From Cycas panzhihuaensis (lineage: Eukaryota; Cycadophyta): a DNA stretch of 64,000 nucleotides. The position numbers and the translations under genes are program-made. The notes beneath the pieces are model-generated. The model was not told the DNA's origin. It saw nothing but the letters and a program-made list of their open reading frames with translations, and searched no databases. Where the stretch lies: positions 211,613,741-211,677,740 of the forward strand of contig CM041465.1 in the NCBI GenBank assembly GCA_023213395.1, in the 5' to 3' direction. How positions within the stretch are numbered: position 1 is the stretch's first letter; each line of letters begins with the position of its first letter. Shown piece by piece: positions 35,498-47,369 of the stretch.

Positions 35498-35695
35498 TCA
35501 AAATCGAATGGAAGATTCTATGGCAACCATCTTTGTCTTGCAAGAAAAAGCATACAGGAATTCAACATTTTTGTAATCAACATCTACCAAAGAATTATAA
35601 TTATCCCACAGTCCCATCAACCTATTCAAGCTTGTTGTTATGTGTGTATTCATTATTTGAAGTTCTAGTAAATATGACTCAACGACATATATCAT
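35498..35695 (-). pseudogene. Possible antisense copia-gag-like fragment in element E
   Basis: A 65-codon minus-strand frame contains LMGLWDNYNSLVDVD followed by an FSCKTK segment, similar to the LWDEYN...C.C...K part of copia gag (UBN2 type). Nothing upstream or downstream extends the match. It could be chance, since the plus frame 35533-35763 overlaps it. Confidence 0.25.
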
Positions 35696-35851
35696 ATGAT
35701 TATGATATCCTTTTATTAGTAAGAGGAGACATCAAGCTAATCGTTATCAGGTTTCAAAGATGAAATATTTTAAGAAGAAGCTTTTGTTATGAACCAGCTT
35801 AGATGAAGTGATCATCCATTCATTCAAATATGTTTTGTGGGTGAAACATCT

Positions 35852-35865
35852 TAAGGGGGAGGAAT
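35852..35865 (+). promoter_or_regulatory. Polypurine tract, element E
   Basis: TAAGGGGGAGGAAT directly precedes the start of the right LTR at 35866 and sets plus orientation. Confidence 0.75.
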
Positions 35866-36123
35866 TATTACAAACCTCCTTAGAGGTTAATTAATTATTC
35901 ATTCAATGAAGTGATATATGCTGAAGAGTTATGCCTTTTAATGAAGGGGCCTATTATGCACCTATAAATGAGGCCTCCAATGTATTGAATATCATCATTC
36001 ATATTTATCAATCAATCAATCATTTGGTCATTCGACTATTTAATTTGTTCAAATACTCTTGTGTCTTCAAATACTCTTTAAAATATCTTGATTGTGCTCC
36101 TATTACAGAAAAGGTCCATAACA
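35866..36123 (+). repeat. 3-prime LTR of element E (258 bp)
   Basis: It begins TATTACAAACCTCC (TG decayed to TA) and ends CCATAACA. From TGAAGAGTT at 35922 onward it matches the left LTR closely, including TATAAAT at 35963-35969. The 50 bp present only here identify the deletion in the left LTR. Confidence 0.85.
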
Positions 36124-36128
36124 GATAA

Positions 36129-37113
36129 CTTATATATATATTCCTCCTTCCTTTCCTTATCTTAGTTAGATAGTTATTGCATATAAACTTATTTATCTAT
36201 TTCCCCATGAAGGAATGTAATCTTAGTTTCCAACTAATATATGGGCAAATTCTTCTTTGATGTAATGGAGATTAACATTCTTATTCTATTCATTTTCATT
36301 GTTAAATTAAAGGTTTCTTTATAATCAATCCCTTCTTCTTGGGTATACACTTTTTCCACCAACCTAGCCATATACTTTTCTATTTTTTCATTAACATTAC
36401 CTTTTACCTTATAAATCCATTTGGTTCCAATAATATGCTTAGCTTTAAGAAGCTAGAATACCTCCAAAGTTTTATTCTTTATTAATGATTTATATTCTTT
36501 ATCCATAATGCTTTTCCATTCTTTTTCATCCTTTACTTTATCATATAACTTAGATTTAATGATATTTTTTACTTTTTCCATTAAGGTAAGGTTACCTCTA
36601 CTTATTGTCTCATACTCCTTATCCTTATCCCTTAATACACAAAGATGTGATCTAACTTTGAGGATTCTATGGTCGTTATGATGCATTTTAATTAATTAAT
36701 ATATGTCATTTGATTAGGACTTAGACTTGAACTAGATGAGCTTTCAACATCACTTATCTTGATTAGGCTCATACTTTTCTTAGGATCATATTTAATAATA
36801 TTTTTTCTTTATTATTTTCTTTAATTTTACTTATGCTTTTCATAGGATTTTCATCAAAGCTTACATTCCTACTAGCATAAGTTTTCCTTTCTTCATCAAA
36901 TAGATTATATGTTTCCTCTTCTTCTTTATATCTAATAAATATGGTTTTCTTTACTGTGTCATCCAACTTACTTATTCTTTCCTTAGGAATATGCATGCTT
37001 GCAACACTTTCAAACACTCTTAAGTGTCCAATACAAAGTATTCTTTTGAACCATACTTCTTCATGAGTAATATTTATAACTACTTGGTTAGACTTTGGTT
37101 TAACACATAAACC
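36129..37113 (-). pseudogene. Copia element F, 5-prime part of pol (integrase end to RT), antisense
   Basis: On the minus strand from 37113 leftwards come NITHEEVWF, GHLRVFESVASMHIPKE, SKLDD, and RYKEEEETYNLFDEE (C-terminal integrase region). A linker follows, and then the RT start: EWKSIMDKEYKSLIKNKTLE, IIGTKWIYKVKGN, EKYMARLVEK and EGIDYKETFN. The frame then reaches the E insertion point at 36128 and continues at 33317. Upstream gag, protease and the integrase core are missing: the element is cut at about 37113 by Athila-like sequence. Confidence 0.85.
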
Positions 37114-37178
37114 AATCCTTATTTCTTTACGTATCCTCCAAGTTTGGATGCCAGGATCCTTAATAATGACACCAAAAT
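37114..37178 (-). mobile_element. Leader and primer site of Athila-like fragment I
   Basis: Minus-strand sequence just inside the LTR reads TTGGTGTCATTATTAAGGA, a decayed form of the TTGGCGCCGTTGCCGGGGA primer site of Athila-type gypsy elements. The same leader block recurs at 49800-49866. The fragment stops at the junction with copia F. Confidence 0.6.
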
Positions 37179-37665
37179 TATTCCTCTTAAGTTGATTTCA
37201 CAACTTTAATAAAAGTTCCATAGAAACCCACTAAATAAATCATGTTAACCTAGTGTATGTAATCTTTTAAACTAGCAAACTAAGAAGCCATCAAATTGGG
37301 GCTCAATAAATAACAAACAAATTCCTACTAAATAGTTTTGTTTATTAGCTTTCCATTTACATGGCTTTGTTAGAAACCCTATGTAAAAGTAGAGGCAAAT
37401 AAACAAACTTAGAAACTAACTACAATACATGGGGACTATCTCATAGTGTTTCCCCTATAGTTGGTAATACTTCCCTCTTATTTACAACAGTGGCATAAAG
37501 GTCAATCTAATATGGGCAAAATGGAAACATGAATATAAGAAGAAATATGATCAACAAAGTGTGACAAAATAACTTTTATCCACTTCATTCATATCGAGAA
37601 AAATTATTTATGCATGCTCTTATAAGTTATGGTAATTACCTATATTTCTTGGTAGGTTGTTATCA
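37179..37665 (-). repeat. Athila-like LTR, copy I (487 bp)
   Basis: It aligns over its whole length with 49869-50351. The outer end reads TGATAAC on the minus strand. Because a primer site follows it, this is a 5-prime LTR of its own element or an LTR shared in a tandem array, not simply the 3-prime LTR of element G. Confidence 0.75.
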
Positions 37666-39615
37666 CATAACATAAATCCTTAATCCATTTACATGTTACA
37701 ACTAATCACTAGTAGTTTATTGATAATTGTTGAGTTACTACATTATAGATGTTAGTAAATCATGAGTTACCTAACTATATAAAATACATCAGAATGTTAC
37801 CATAAGAGGCAATTTTCCTAAAATAGAAAGACATCATTCTATGACTAATGCTTAAAATTTGGAGTACCCTAAAGCTTATAAAATCATCATAAATGCAAGA
37901 AAAGGTGTGGTCAATTTAGAGGGTGAGAAGGACAAAAATAGGCCTTATTAGTGCCCCACTTAGATTGACTAAAATCTCATGCTAAAAATTTTTAGGATTG
38001 GCCAATATAAGTCATGCACAAGAAGATAGAACTTAGATAAACTTCTAGTGACAAATTGAGAACATTATAGATGTCTCATAAAGATGCAAATAAAGTAACA
38101 CTTAAGGATTTACACTCTTAGTACAAGAGTTCTTAGTCTAGACTTGTAGAATTTTCAATTTAGAAAGTAGATATCTAACCTAAAATGATAAAGTTACAAA
38201 GTCAATTAGAAGATTTCCTCAATATGGCTTATTCATTGAATGATGAGTTGTAATTTCATTCAAACCTAGACTTAACTCCACTAAAAAGCTAGTCAGACAA
38301 ATAATTTAAAGTTTTGATTAATATTCTTATATGGTAATTGAAATAGAATGGTTAAATGGCTAAAGATGCTTACACTCTAATAAAGTCATCCTTATAGTTC
38401 CTATTGATAAGGAGATGTTACCCTCTACATTAATTTCTAATTTTTCTGTTCTTTATTTCTAAATAGTTGTATATAATTTTTTTTATTTGTCCATATACTT
38501 AACTCTAAAAGAAATATTAATGAATTTTAAAATTTTATACAGTGATCTAGGATGAATTATATAAGTCTATAAGAGATGTTAACTGGTCATGTTGATTGGT
38601 TGATATTAGTCACAATGATGAAATTATTTGATTTCATTTAAGTTGATCAACTAAGCTTGAAGATAATTTGGATTATGTCAACATAAATTGGGTTGTCAAT
38701 AAGGTAATTATGAGTTAGTTCTCATAACTACACTTGTAATAGATTTACTTACCATAAATACTTATAATACTATAAAAGTTTAAATAATAAATGATTATAT
38801 GACCCAAAATTTTGATTGACCAACCTAGATCCATATTTTTAAGTTTTGGTCATTAGACAATGTGGTTAATAAGAGATATCACACTGGATAATGACAACAA
38901 AGTAATTAATAATATATTGGTCAAGGGCATGTAATGTGCATCTATGATAATTCTTGGTTAGGATTTGATGATTATTAAGCAAGTATATATATATGGTGAG
39001 TTAGCCTTAAACAAACAATAATATATTATATATATATTACAATCACATACATATAAACCCCCCTTGAGCTTCCAAATATAATGAGTCTCCTCCAAGATTG
39101 AATGAGCCTCCTTCAAGATTTCACTACCTTTTTTACCATCCATATTTGAATTTGATAGGGCCTTCCTTTAGACATCATAATGCCTTGTGCCCTCATCAAA
39201 TTAATTACCTCTAGTAACCATGCATTAAATCCAATGATAATAAATAACTTGGCTAGGGTTATTTATATTACCATTAAGCAACACATTTTTCTCCCCCTTA
39301 CTTATGACAATGAATACTTTTTCACTTAGGGGTATAAAACTTAAATGTTTCTTACATGATTTATCATCTTAATATGGTCTTTGGGTAGTATAAGTAAACA
39401 TTAACTCATCTATATCCTAAATTTTTTCTTATGTAGTGATAATAGATATCCTTGAGCAATCATTATTAACATATAGTCCAGATGGCATAGATCTATTAAA
39501 TTGTGTTACTACCTTCTTGGGTAGATGTATATCATTCTTTTGTGTAGAAATTAAATAAGAGTCCATGTATATGCAATGTTTTTATCTCATACATAGGGTC
39601 TTATCCTTTATATTG
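37666..39615. other. AT-rich DNA, no gene recognised
   Basis: I see no RT, integrase or gag signature. A 61-codon minus-strand frame at 39143-38958 holds a GA-rich stretch (AAGCTCAAGGGGGG on the minus strand near 39065) that looks like a polypurine tract, so an LTR edge may lie near 39055. TA microsatellites occur at 38980-39040. Confidence 0.35.
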
Positions 39616-39620
39616 AGGAT
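39616..39620. repeat. Target-site duplication AGGAT, left of element H
   Basis: It is identical to 43841-43845 on the other side of element H. Confidence 0.85.
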
Positions 39621-39952
39621 TGCTAGAAAATGCCAAATAATATAGATAAGGCACATGATTGTTTATGTATATAATAGACAGGAACAGAACAAGCACATGA
39701 GATAATATATTTAATGTGGGAAAACCCTTTCAAGAAAAACTTACCATAAATTATATTATTATATTTTTGTAAATTTTCTATTAATGTTACAATGGACTTT
39801 GATCCTTATTTATAGATCATACATGCCTCAAATAATATATTTAGATCACATTTGTTGGCCCATATTATATCACATATAATTACATCATTTATTTATATAA
39901 TGTTACACCTCATTTACATTAGTCGAGTAAGTGACATAAGGTCACTCTAACA
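39621..39952 (-). repeat. 3-prime LTR of element H (332 bp)
   Basis: On the minus strand it begins TGTTAGAGTGACC and ends TTTTCTAGCA. TATAAATAA on the minus strand near 39806-39814 is the TATA box. It matches 43510-43840 throughout. Confidence 0.9.
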
Positions 39953-39963
39953 TTCCCTCTTAA
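39953..39963 (-). promoter_or_regulatory. Polypurine tract, element H
   Basis: On the minus strand TTAAGAGGGAA directly precedes the LTR start TGTTAGAG, fixing the antisense orientation. Confidence 0.65.
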
Positions 39964-40640
39964 TATAAATATGGGGTCTTGAAGTCTTACTAGGGATTGG
40001 TCTATCTCTTTTATCCTTGTTAATAGATCCCCCCTATAAGGATAACCTCATTGAATCCTAAATTTACACAAACCTAATGAAGTGATCTTTAGTAAGAGCT
40101 AGGTGAACACATCTTCAAGTTAGTTTTTACTCAGATAAAACTCAACTTGTATCTTCCCTAATCATATATGCTTTTGGATATAATGGCGCTATGCCTTGTA
40201 TGTGTGTGATTCTTTGGAAGTATCTCCAACAGTCCCTATAACCATATGACTCCTCTCGCATAGACACTTAGTCCATGGTACTTGGTCTATTTCCTTGACT
40301 AAACCAAGAGGCTGAGCTACTTAAGCCATGTAGATCTCCTCTTTAAGTCTTTATTAAGGAATATGGACTTAATATTCATTTGATATGACTCCCAATTATA
40401 TGTAGCTACTAAAGTAAGGATCAATTCAACTAATGATATCTTAAAGACTAGTACTAATGTCTCCTTATAATTGAATTCTTCTTTCTATTTGAAATTTTAT
40501 GCATCAAGTATTGCAAACTTATAACAGAGTAGGTCCTTTCTTTGGAGATAAAGGAACTAAATCCCACATATCACTCCTTTTATAACTCTCCATTATGAAT
40601 CTCTTATCATTGGAATTGTTGGTGTCTATTACAAGTTTGA
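39964..40640 (-). pseudogene. Copia RT and RNase H remnants, element H
   Basis: From 40640 leftwards on the minus strand: SDMWDLVPLSPKKGP (usually TW.LV.LP.G), NYKETLVLVFKIS...LILTLVATYNWESYQMNIKSIFLNKDL (the ETFAPV...QMDVKTAFLNG block of copia RT), then PLGLVKEIDQVPW. A jump follows to the C-terminal RNase H end (KIQVEFYLSKN, LEDVFT, LGLCKFRIQ). The YVDD catalytic region is missing, so an internal deletion joins RT to the RNase H tail. Confidence 0.7.
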
Positions 40641-43496
40641 CTAGCATGTTGATCGTTGTTCTTTAATCATCCTTTAGGTCCTCAACCATCAAATTGGATT
40701 CCTCAATGGTGCTCCTAGCTCATAATGGAATATGGGTTACAATCCATTCCTCTTCTTGTAATGACTCCTCATTAGCACTTCCTCTAGGTCCTGTTTTCAT
40801 CTTAAATATAATGTTAGGTGCAGAAACCTCTACACCTACTAAACTATAATTTGGAAAGGGAAGGAATGAAGGATAATCAATGAAAGGTTTTTTACTAGTC
40901 CAACATAACTCAAGGATAATGCCCTAGATAGACTTAGAAAGGCACCCCATTAAACTATTGTCATGATAACTTCTACCAAAAACCATAGGAGGTAAATCTT
41001 TACCATGCACTAAACACCTTCACATCTACATCATGGTACCATTCTTCATCTACAACATAATCTTATATGGGGAACACAAGACAATCAACTCTCATTTTAT
41101 ATCACGATTAAGGTATAATTAAATTTAAGGCAATCATGTTATACACCTTTCCATTCACACTTGAATTTCATCACAAATGCACTATTGAATCTACATTAGA
41201 TTTGTTCAGATATGCACAAATGTTGAGCCAACATTTAATAGGCTATAAACCCCATGCTACTATCTATTTAACCACCTAAAGTATAATAGACCACCAAGAA
41301 TTAATAACCATTTATATAAACAAGCTAATAAACTACAATTCTAAACCACTTTCACCTCACACATCTGATGTAAGAACACTAATTATATTGAATAAAACAT
41401 CACTTTATAATAAATAAACCACACTTTTTTTGATGAATATGTAATTATCAAAACCATAACACTATTTGCTCCATCCTATAACTTAATATCTCCATACATC
41501 ATGCATTGTTTATCAATCAATGAATATACGTTGATATTAATAGTTCCCTTATTAATCACAATCTCTTATTAATAAGTGAAAACCACTACCATTAATAACT
41601 CACCCAAAAAACTCTCTCATGAAATCACATGTAACAAGAGCTTCACATTGCCAAATAGTGACCAACTAAGAGTGCCCAAAAACACTCACTTTGCCATCAT
41701 ATCATAAACATCACCTTATTCATGTCTTATATCACCAATAACAAATCCCCAAAACATATCACATCCTACATATATATGCCTACTCTTCCAAAATACCATA
41801 TCTAATGATATCGATAAAAAAGAATACCTTAATAAAATAAAGGCCAAAATAATTGATTCATCTTAATAAAATCTTAAAGAAAAAAGGTGTCATAATATAT
41901 CAAAGTATAATAAATTGAATCAAAGGAAACTTCACTTTTCAAATAATGAAGTTGGTGAACAATCTTACCACTTATTTCTTCATGCAAAGGGCAATTCCAA
42001 TAATCAAATCAACTTAATATGATCAATATTATTAAAAGGTTGATTAATATGTATCAACATGACTTTATATCTTAAATGACTAATTGAATAATATTAGGTA
42101 TAATACCTAATTACATAATTACCATCATGTATACTCCTTTTACATTATGTTTATTTTATATTTGAGGTTCTGGGCCACATAGAGATGTGTGCCATCTCTA
42201 GATTGACCAATGAGGTTCTCTCACTAATAATGAGCTTGTACTATAAGTATGTATACTATAATTTATTCTAATTTGAGTTTTGGCCATTTTTGCATATCTT
42301 ATATTCATTGGTATATACTTCATCTTATTTGAGCTTTATTGTTATATCTTTAACTAACCATCATATTCTTTGTATGTATTGCATATTCAAATTCTAACAA
42401 ATAAATCATCACATAGGTAATATTATAAACTATTTTGGCAATTAAATTAATAATTAACTCAACAGGGCAATGACTATTAAATAACACATATATCAAATGT
42501 GTGATTAAATATCGTGCAATAGGTGATCAAATTAAATCACATGTGCAATAAATTAAATCAAAATAGTGATCTACATTTCAATATAATCAATTGGTGTTAA
42601 AAAAATATGAAGATTACCTTTGAAAATCTATGGTGACATTAATCAAGCGATGGATTATGTTTTAACTATAAATATTTATAGGCATGTAATCTACATATAT
42701 CCTTTTGTGATGGTCTACAAAACACTCTTACATCTTCATGATGCTACATCCATGGCTTTGAATAGCTATTTACGTGATTGTAGTTTATTCTTCAACAAAA
42801 TATACAATATATATGTGTGTTAATATATGTAAACAATAACCACATAACTCTATAATCTCTATAGATATCCATAACCTACTAGCATTTTGTAATCTTCCTT
42901 TCACAATTATTACAACTTTCATAATTTATAGATTTTGTTGCTATGCTCATAGCCCTTACATCTATTTATAATATAATCTATATTCACTACAAACACTCTT
43001 AATGGACTCAACTACAAATACACTATACCCAAACAACTATTATCCTATTGTGAATATTCAACAGTTTTAGTTATGATGTTTCTTCTTTGCAGAAGTACCT
43101 CTCTTACTCTAGCTATTACCAACTCTCTACAAACTAAGTGGGAATATAAATAAGTAGGCTTGACACCTTCCTTGGATTTACAATAGACATCAATAACTGG
43201 CACCTAAGTAACTAGGGGTTACACATTTAAAAATAGAGGGCACTAACCTTCACTTCACACCTAGACACTTGTACAAAATAAAATAACACCTTCTACTCCT
43301 CTACATATCTTTGAAGACCAATGGACCCATATAAAATTAAGAATGGAAGATACTAGAATTTCCACATAATCATTGCGCTTATATAGCTTCTTTTTTAGTT
43401 GTCAGATAAGCTGATCCTTAAGGGGTGAGCCAGCACTACCTAGTAACCAATGATCGAATAATCCATCCAATATTTGCCTACTTGTACATAACTATA
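40641..43496 (-). other. Element H interior, largely unrecognisable
   Basis: A short minus-strand block near 41035-40930 (VKVFSAW, then a GVPF.VYLGHYP stretch) may be the VFGC...K.IFLGY end of copia integrase. The remaining 2.4 kb shows no gag, protease or integrase motif I can support. It is AT-rich with short frames only (42620-42823, plus, likely chance). Confidence 0.35.
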
Positions 43497-43509
43497 TGGC
43501 CTGATACTA
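43497..43509 (-). promoter_or_regulatory. Primer-binding site (tRNA-iMet type), element H
   Basis: The minus strand reads TAGTATCAGGCCA, which fits TGGTATCAGAGCCA with one transition and a one-base deletion. It abuts the right LTR. Confidence 0.7.
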
Positions 43510-43840
43510 TGTTAGAAAACACCAAATAATATAGACAATGCACAAGATCCTTTATATACATAATAGACATGAATATAACAAGCACAGGGGATAACATATT
43601 TGAGATGGAAAACCCTTTTGGGAAAAACCCACCACAAATTATATTGTTATATTTTTGTAAATATGTCATTAATATTACAATGGACTTTGATCCTTATTTA
43701 TAGATCATAAGAGCCTCAAATAATACATTATGATTACATCCATTGGCCCATATGACATCACATATAATTACATCATATATTTGCATAATATTATACCTCA
43801 TTTATATTAGTTAGGTAAGTGACATAAGCTCACTCTAATA
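43510..43840 (-). repeat. 5-prime LTR of element H (331 bp)
   Basis: It matches the left LTR over its length. One end has decayed (plus-strand ATA in place of ACA at 43838-43840). The AGGAT duplication follows at 43841-43845. Confidence 0.9.
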
Positions 43841-43899
43841 AGGATGAAAGAGAGGATATCTATATTATGTTATTGAGTGATTTTGTGTTTTCTATTTTC

Positions 43900-45190
43900 C
43901 TATTTTTGTTTCATTTTTATAGTTTTGTACATACAAATCAATCAAGTATGGGTGTGCCATAAGAAGTAGTTGATCAAATGAATTAAAAGAAGAAGAACTC
44001 TTATATCCTAGGGCATTCTAAATAAAATACTATAAAATAATTAGGACTTTTTCCATTTTTACAAGTACAAAAGAGGACTAAATATCCTACTTGTTATCTG
44101 TAACTACCAACCATATCCATAATAGATAGGATTCTTCCTATATCAATCATATGGTAGCTTATTTTTATATTGCTTGGATAAACTCCTCTCAAGTTAAGTA
44201 TCAATGATGTAGCTTGAGTTTATATCCATTAAAAGAAGTCATTATTCAAAAATATCTATCATTTAAAGTTAATAACATCATTATTATAGACCTACAACAC
44301 TTCGTAAAGTCCATGCTAGTGATATTAGAACTTACCAATAAAATCCTCATAGTAAGAATCAAACAATAATGCCCAATCTCCCAATGCAAATGTTATTTCC
44401 TTAAGAAAGTTACCATGCCATTATTTTCATTACTTTTGCACCACTCTTATTTGTTGAATTGCTCACTCTCAAATGTCATTAATTTCATGAATATCCATAA
44501 TTCTCTACCTTTAATCCTCTCTCAAGTCTATATTCGATTCTATTACCATATGCAAGGTTTTGATTTCCAGCTTAATCAACATGATTGTATGCTTTGCATA
44601 CACTAATTTGAAGGGGGTGTATCCAATTGTTGTCTTCCACATCATATGATATAACTATAATACTTGAAGAAATCATTCCTCCTAACCTATTTGATGTGAT
44701 TAGATAGTTTTTGTTATAAGTTTTTTCTAATTCTTGATTCGTCACTTATGTTTATCTATTGGCTTATGGATAGTATGGTGTCAATTTGACATGCCTGAAT
44801 TTGTATTCTTCTATTAATACAATAACGAACTTATTTAAAAAGGGGTTTCCCCTATTAATGACCAATTTACAAGGGGGATGCATACCTCATAAATATTTAT
44901 TTATATAAAATGATTTTGACATTCTTTGAATCAACATTTTGAAAGGATCTTACCATGTTATATTTTTTAACATAATTTATACATATAAAAATATGCCGAT
45001 TTCCTTTCCTTGATGGTGGCTAGATAGGCCCTACCAAGATAATTATCTATTTGTCAAATGGCTCTAAAATAATAATTGGATTAAGGGGTATCTTTGAGAT
45101 CTTATAAGGTTTCCTTGTCTTTTGACATACCTCACACCTATGGATATGACTTCACGTCCTTATGTAATAAGGGCTAAAAGTATCCCATGT
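43900..45190 (-). pseudogene. Gypsy integrase, element G
   Basis: On the minus strand from 45160: HVCEVCQKTRKPYK (CxxC of the zinc domain), ISKIPLNPIIILEPFDK, LVGPI.PPSRKGNRHIFICIN (first Asp region, usually DFVGPI), then MVRSFQNVDSKNV. Near 44370-44230 the C-terminal domain reads GDWALLFDSYYEDFIGKF and HGLYEVLQVYNNDVINFK, matching the family ending. The catalytic Asp of the first block has mutated and stops are common. Confidence 0.75.
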
Positions 45191-46650
45191 TCAAAATTTT
45201 ATATAATGTATTTTACACTAAGAAATGGTCCCCATAAGGTTCATCATGAATTGATTTCAAAATGTTGAAACATTCATCCTTTTACACACACTTGTAAAGA
45301 ATGTTATCAAATCCAACTTTATATAAGTTTCTTGTAAGAAAAATATATGATGAGCTAAGTCTTACCCAGTTCCATCATTCTTTCTTCAAGAATTGAGGTG
45401 GAATTACCCTAGCAACCATATAAACCACAATATCCATGAACCATGTTGTGTGTATAAAGATTATAAATAAATGCTTATCTAGAAAATAATCTTCTAATAG
45501 AGCACCATCTTTTGATCTTTGTATAAACCTAAATAAGTGGTTAGTAGCAATGTTTACTTTTCCTGGCTTATTTACTATCTAAGCTTTAAATTATTAGCAT
45601 AATAACAATTGATAAGTAATTAATGGATTGTAGTGAATTTATTCATAAAATACTTAATAACAACATGTTTTGTATGAACTATGGATTAAAAGATATAAAC
45701 ATAATGCCCAACTTCATTTAATACAAAAATGACCACAAAAAATTCTTTCTCCATTACTATGTAGTTAATCTATTCTCCATGAAGTGATTTGTTGATAAAG
45801 AAGATGGGGTGTTTATTCCCATCATAAAATTATAATAGCACTACTCCCAAAGCTATGTTTAAGGAATTTATATGCATATGAAATATCTTTATCCAATTAG
45901 GCCCTTAAACCATGGGGGCTTTCATCAATTTCCCTTTCAAATTTTACAAGGCTCTTATACACACATCATTCCATTAGAAAGGAATATCTGCTTGAAGCAA
46001 ACAATGTAAAAAAGCAACGATCTTGTTAAATTCTTTAATAAAATGTCTATAATAGCCTACATGCCCCAGAAACCCTCTCAGTTATTTAAGATTTTGTGGT
46101 AATGGAAGCTATTGAATTACCTTGCTTTTTCCTATATCAACTTTAATTCCCATTTTTGAAATATTGTGCTCTAATATAAGGCATGTTTATACCATCATCT
46201 TACTTTCATCATTGCTTAAGCAAATATTTGTTTTCCTATATCTTTGAAAGGCCTAAGCTAATTCTTCAATTGCCTCTTTAAATGTGTCATCATAAATTGA
46301 AAATACATCCATGTAAACCTCAACAAATTTATGGATAAAGTGTAATAATATACTAATCATTTCTTATTGAAAAGTTGTTAGTTCATCACATAGACTGAAA
46401 GGTAGTACCATGTCCACAAAAGTCCCCAATGGATATGTAAAACTCATCTTGTATATATTTTTTAAAGTAATTGGTATCTAGTTATAACTAGAAAAACTAT
46501 TGAGGAAGGTAAAATACTTTTTCCCTGCAAGTTTATCCAATACCTAATTAATAAAGTGAATAGGAAAGTGATTTTCCTTATTGGCTTATTCAACTCCCTA
46601 TAATCAATATTGATTCACCATTTTCCTCCTTTCTTTTAGACCACTGCCAA
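45191..46650 (-). pseudogene. Gypsy reverse transcriptase and RNase H, element G
   Basis: From 46640 leftwards on the minus strand: SFSFGSGLKERRKM, NKENHFPIHFIN, VLDKLAGKKYFTFLNSFSSYN, MSFTYPLGTFVDMVLPFSLCDELTTFQ, and FVEVYMDVFSIYDDTF. The last is the catalytic box, usually F.VFMDDFSVFG, and here DD has become DV. LRGFLGHVGYYRHFIKEFNKI follows. These blocks match Athila-lineage RT closely. The RNase H stretch after 45950 is poorly kept. Confidence 0.8.
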
Positions 46651-47369
46651 AGGAGAAACTCATCAAATATAAAAAATAGGATAAGTCAATTAGGAATCCA
46701 ATAACCTTTTTAGCTCTTCCTTAACAATTTGTGGTTTGTTTGAATTAAGTCACATTTAAGTTCTCTAACTGGAACACTATCATCCTCTATGAAAATATAA
46801 TACTAACATAATGAAGGATTAATTTCCTTTAGTTCTTTATATGATCAAGTAAACACATCTAGAAATGAGATAAGTGTGTATCTTATCTTTCCTTATTCTT
46901 CCTTTCTATACCCCATTCCAATATATAATGTTTTATTTTCTATGAAAACCATTAGGCATATCTCAAGCTCCTCACTATCTTTCTTATTCAGATCATTTAT
47001 TTTTGTTTCAATGGTATACAGAGATACAACTTCCTTTCTATTTTTTATTTTTTTACTATCAGTTTATAATTCATCAATTGGCTTCTACCCTACTTCTACA
47101 TCTATTTGAGCTAAAGGTTTTTCTATGTACTCACCTATATCTAAGTGTTGGTACGTGGAGTCTACCTCATTTTATTTCACCATAAGAAACTTATATCTAT
47201 CGAGGTCTTCAACTTCATTATTAGAATTAATATATTTTGGTTTCTCTTAATCTATGTTTCTTCTAATATTACAAGAGGTGTTGCTACAAAAAGAGACATA
47301 CTTGGTGGTTTCTCACTATTTTATTTCATCATTTTCTATAATCAACATGTAATCATTATGTTCATTATT

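Larger units (their letters stand above)
33323..36123 (+). mobile_element. Element E: 2.8-kb non-autonomous LTR element carrying a BRCT gene copy
   Basis: The LTRs at 33323-33521 and 35866-36123 match. A tRNA-iMet primer site follows the first and a polypurine tract precedes the second. A perfect GATAA target duplication flanks the element. Inside, no protease, integrase or RT is found. Instead there is a 1.4-kb stretch in a single reading frame encoding two BRCT domains and a tail. E sits inside the RT of copia element F, and the F frame resumes exactly across the site. The tRNA primer and LTR form suggest a copia-type relative supplied the enzymes. This is the same kind of host-gene capture known from maize Bs1. 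Confidence 0.85.
39621..43840 (-). mobile_element. Element H: 4.2-kb copia retrotransposon, antisense, internally deleted
   Basis: Two LTRs of 332 and 331 bp, a perfect AGGAT target duplication, a primer site beside the right LTR and a purine tract beside the left LTR define a complete insertion read on the minus strand. The coding remnant covers RT and the end of RNase H only. With 3.56 kb of interior it is shorter than full copia elements, which need about 4 kb or more for gag-pol, so parts have been lost. It lies left of the integrase end of element G. Confidence 0.85.

Noticed and set aside
42620-42823. 67-codon plus-strand frame inside element H
   Set aside because: Its strand is opposite to the element and its composition is AT-driven, with no recognisable motif.
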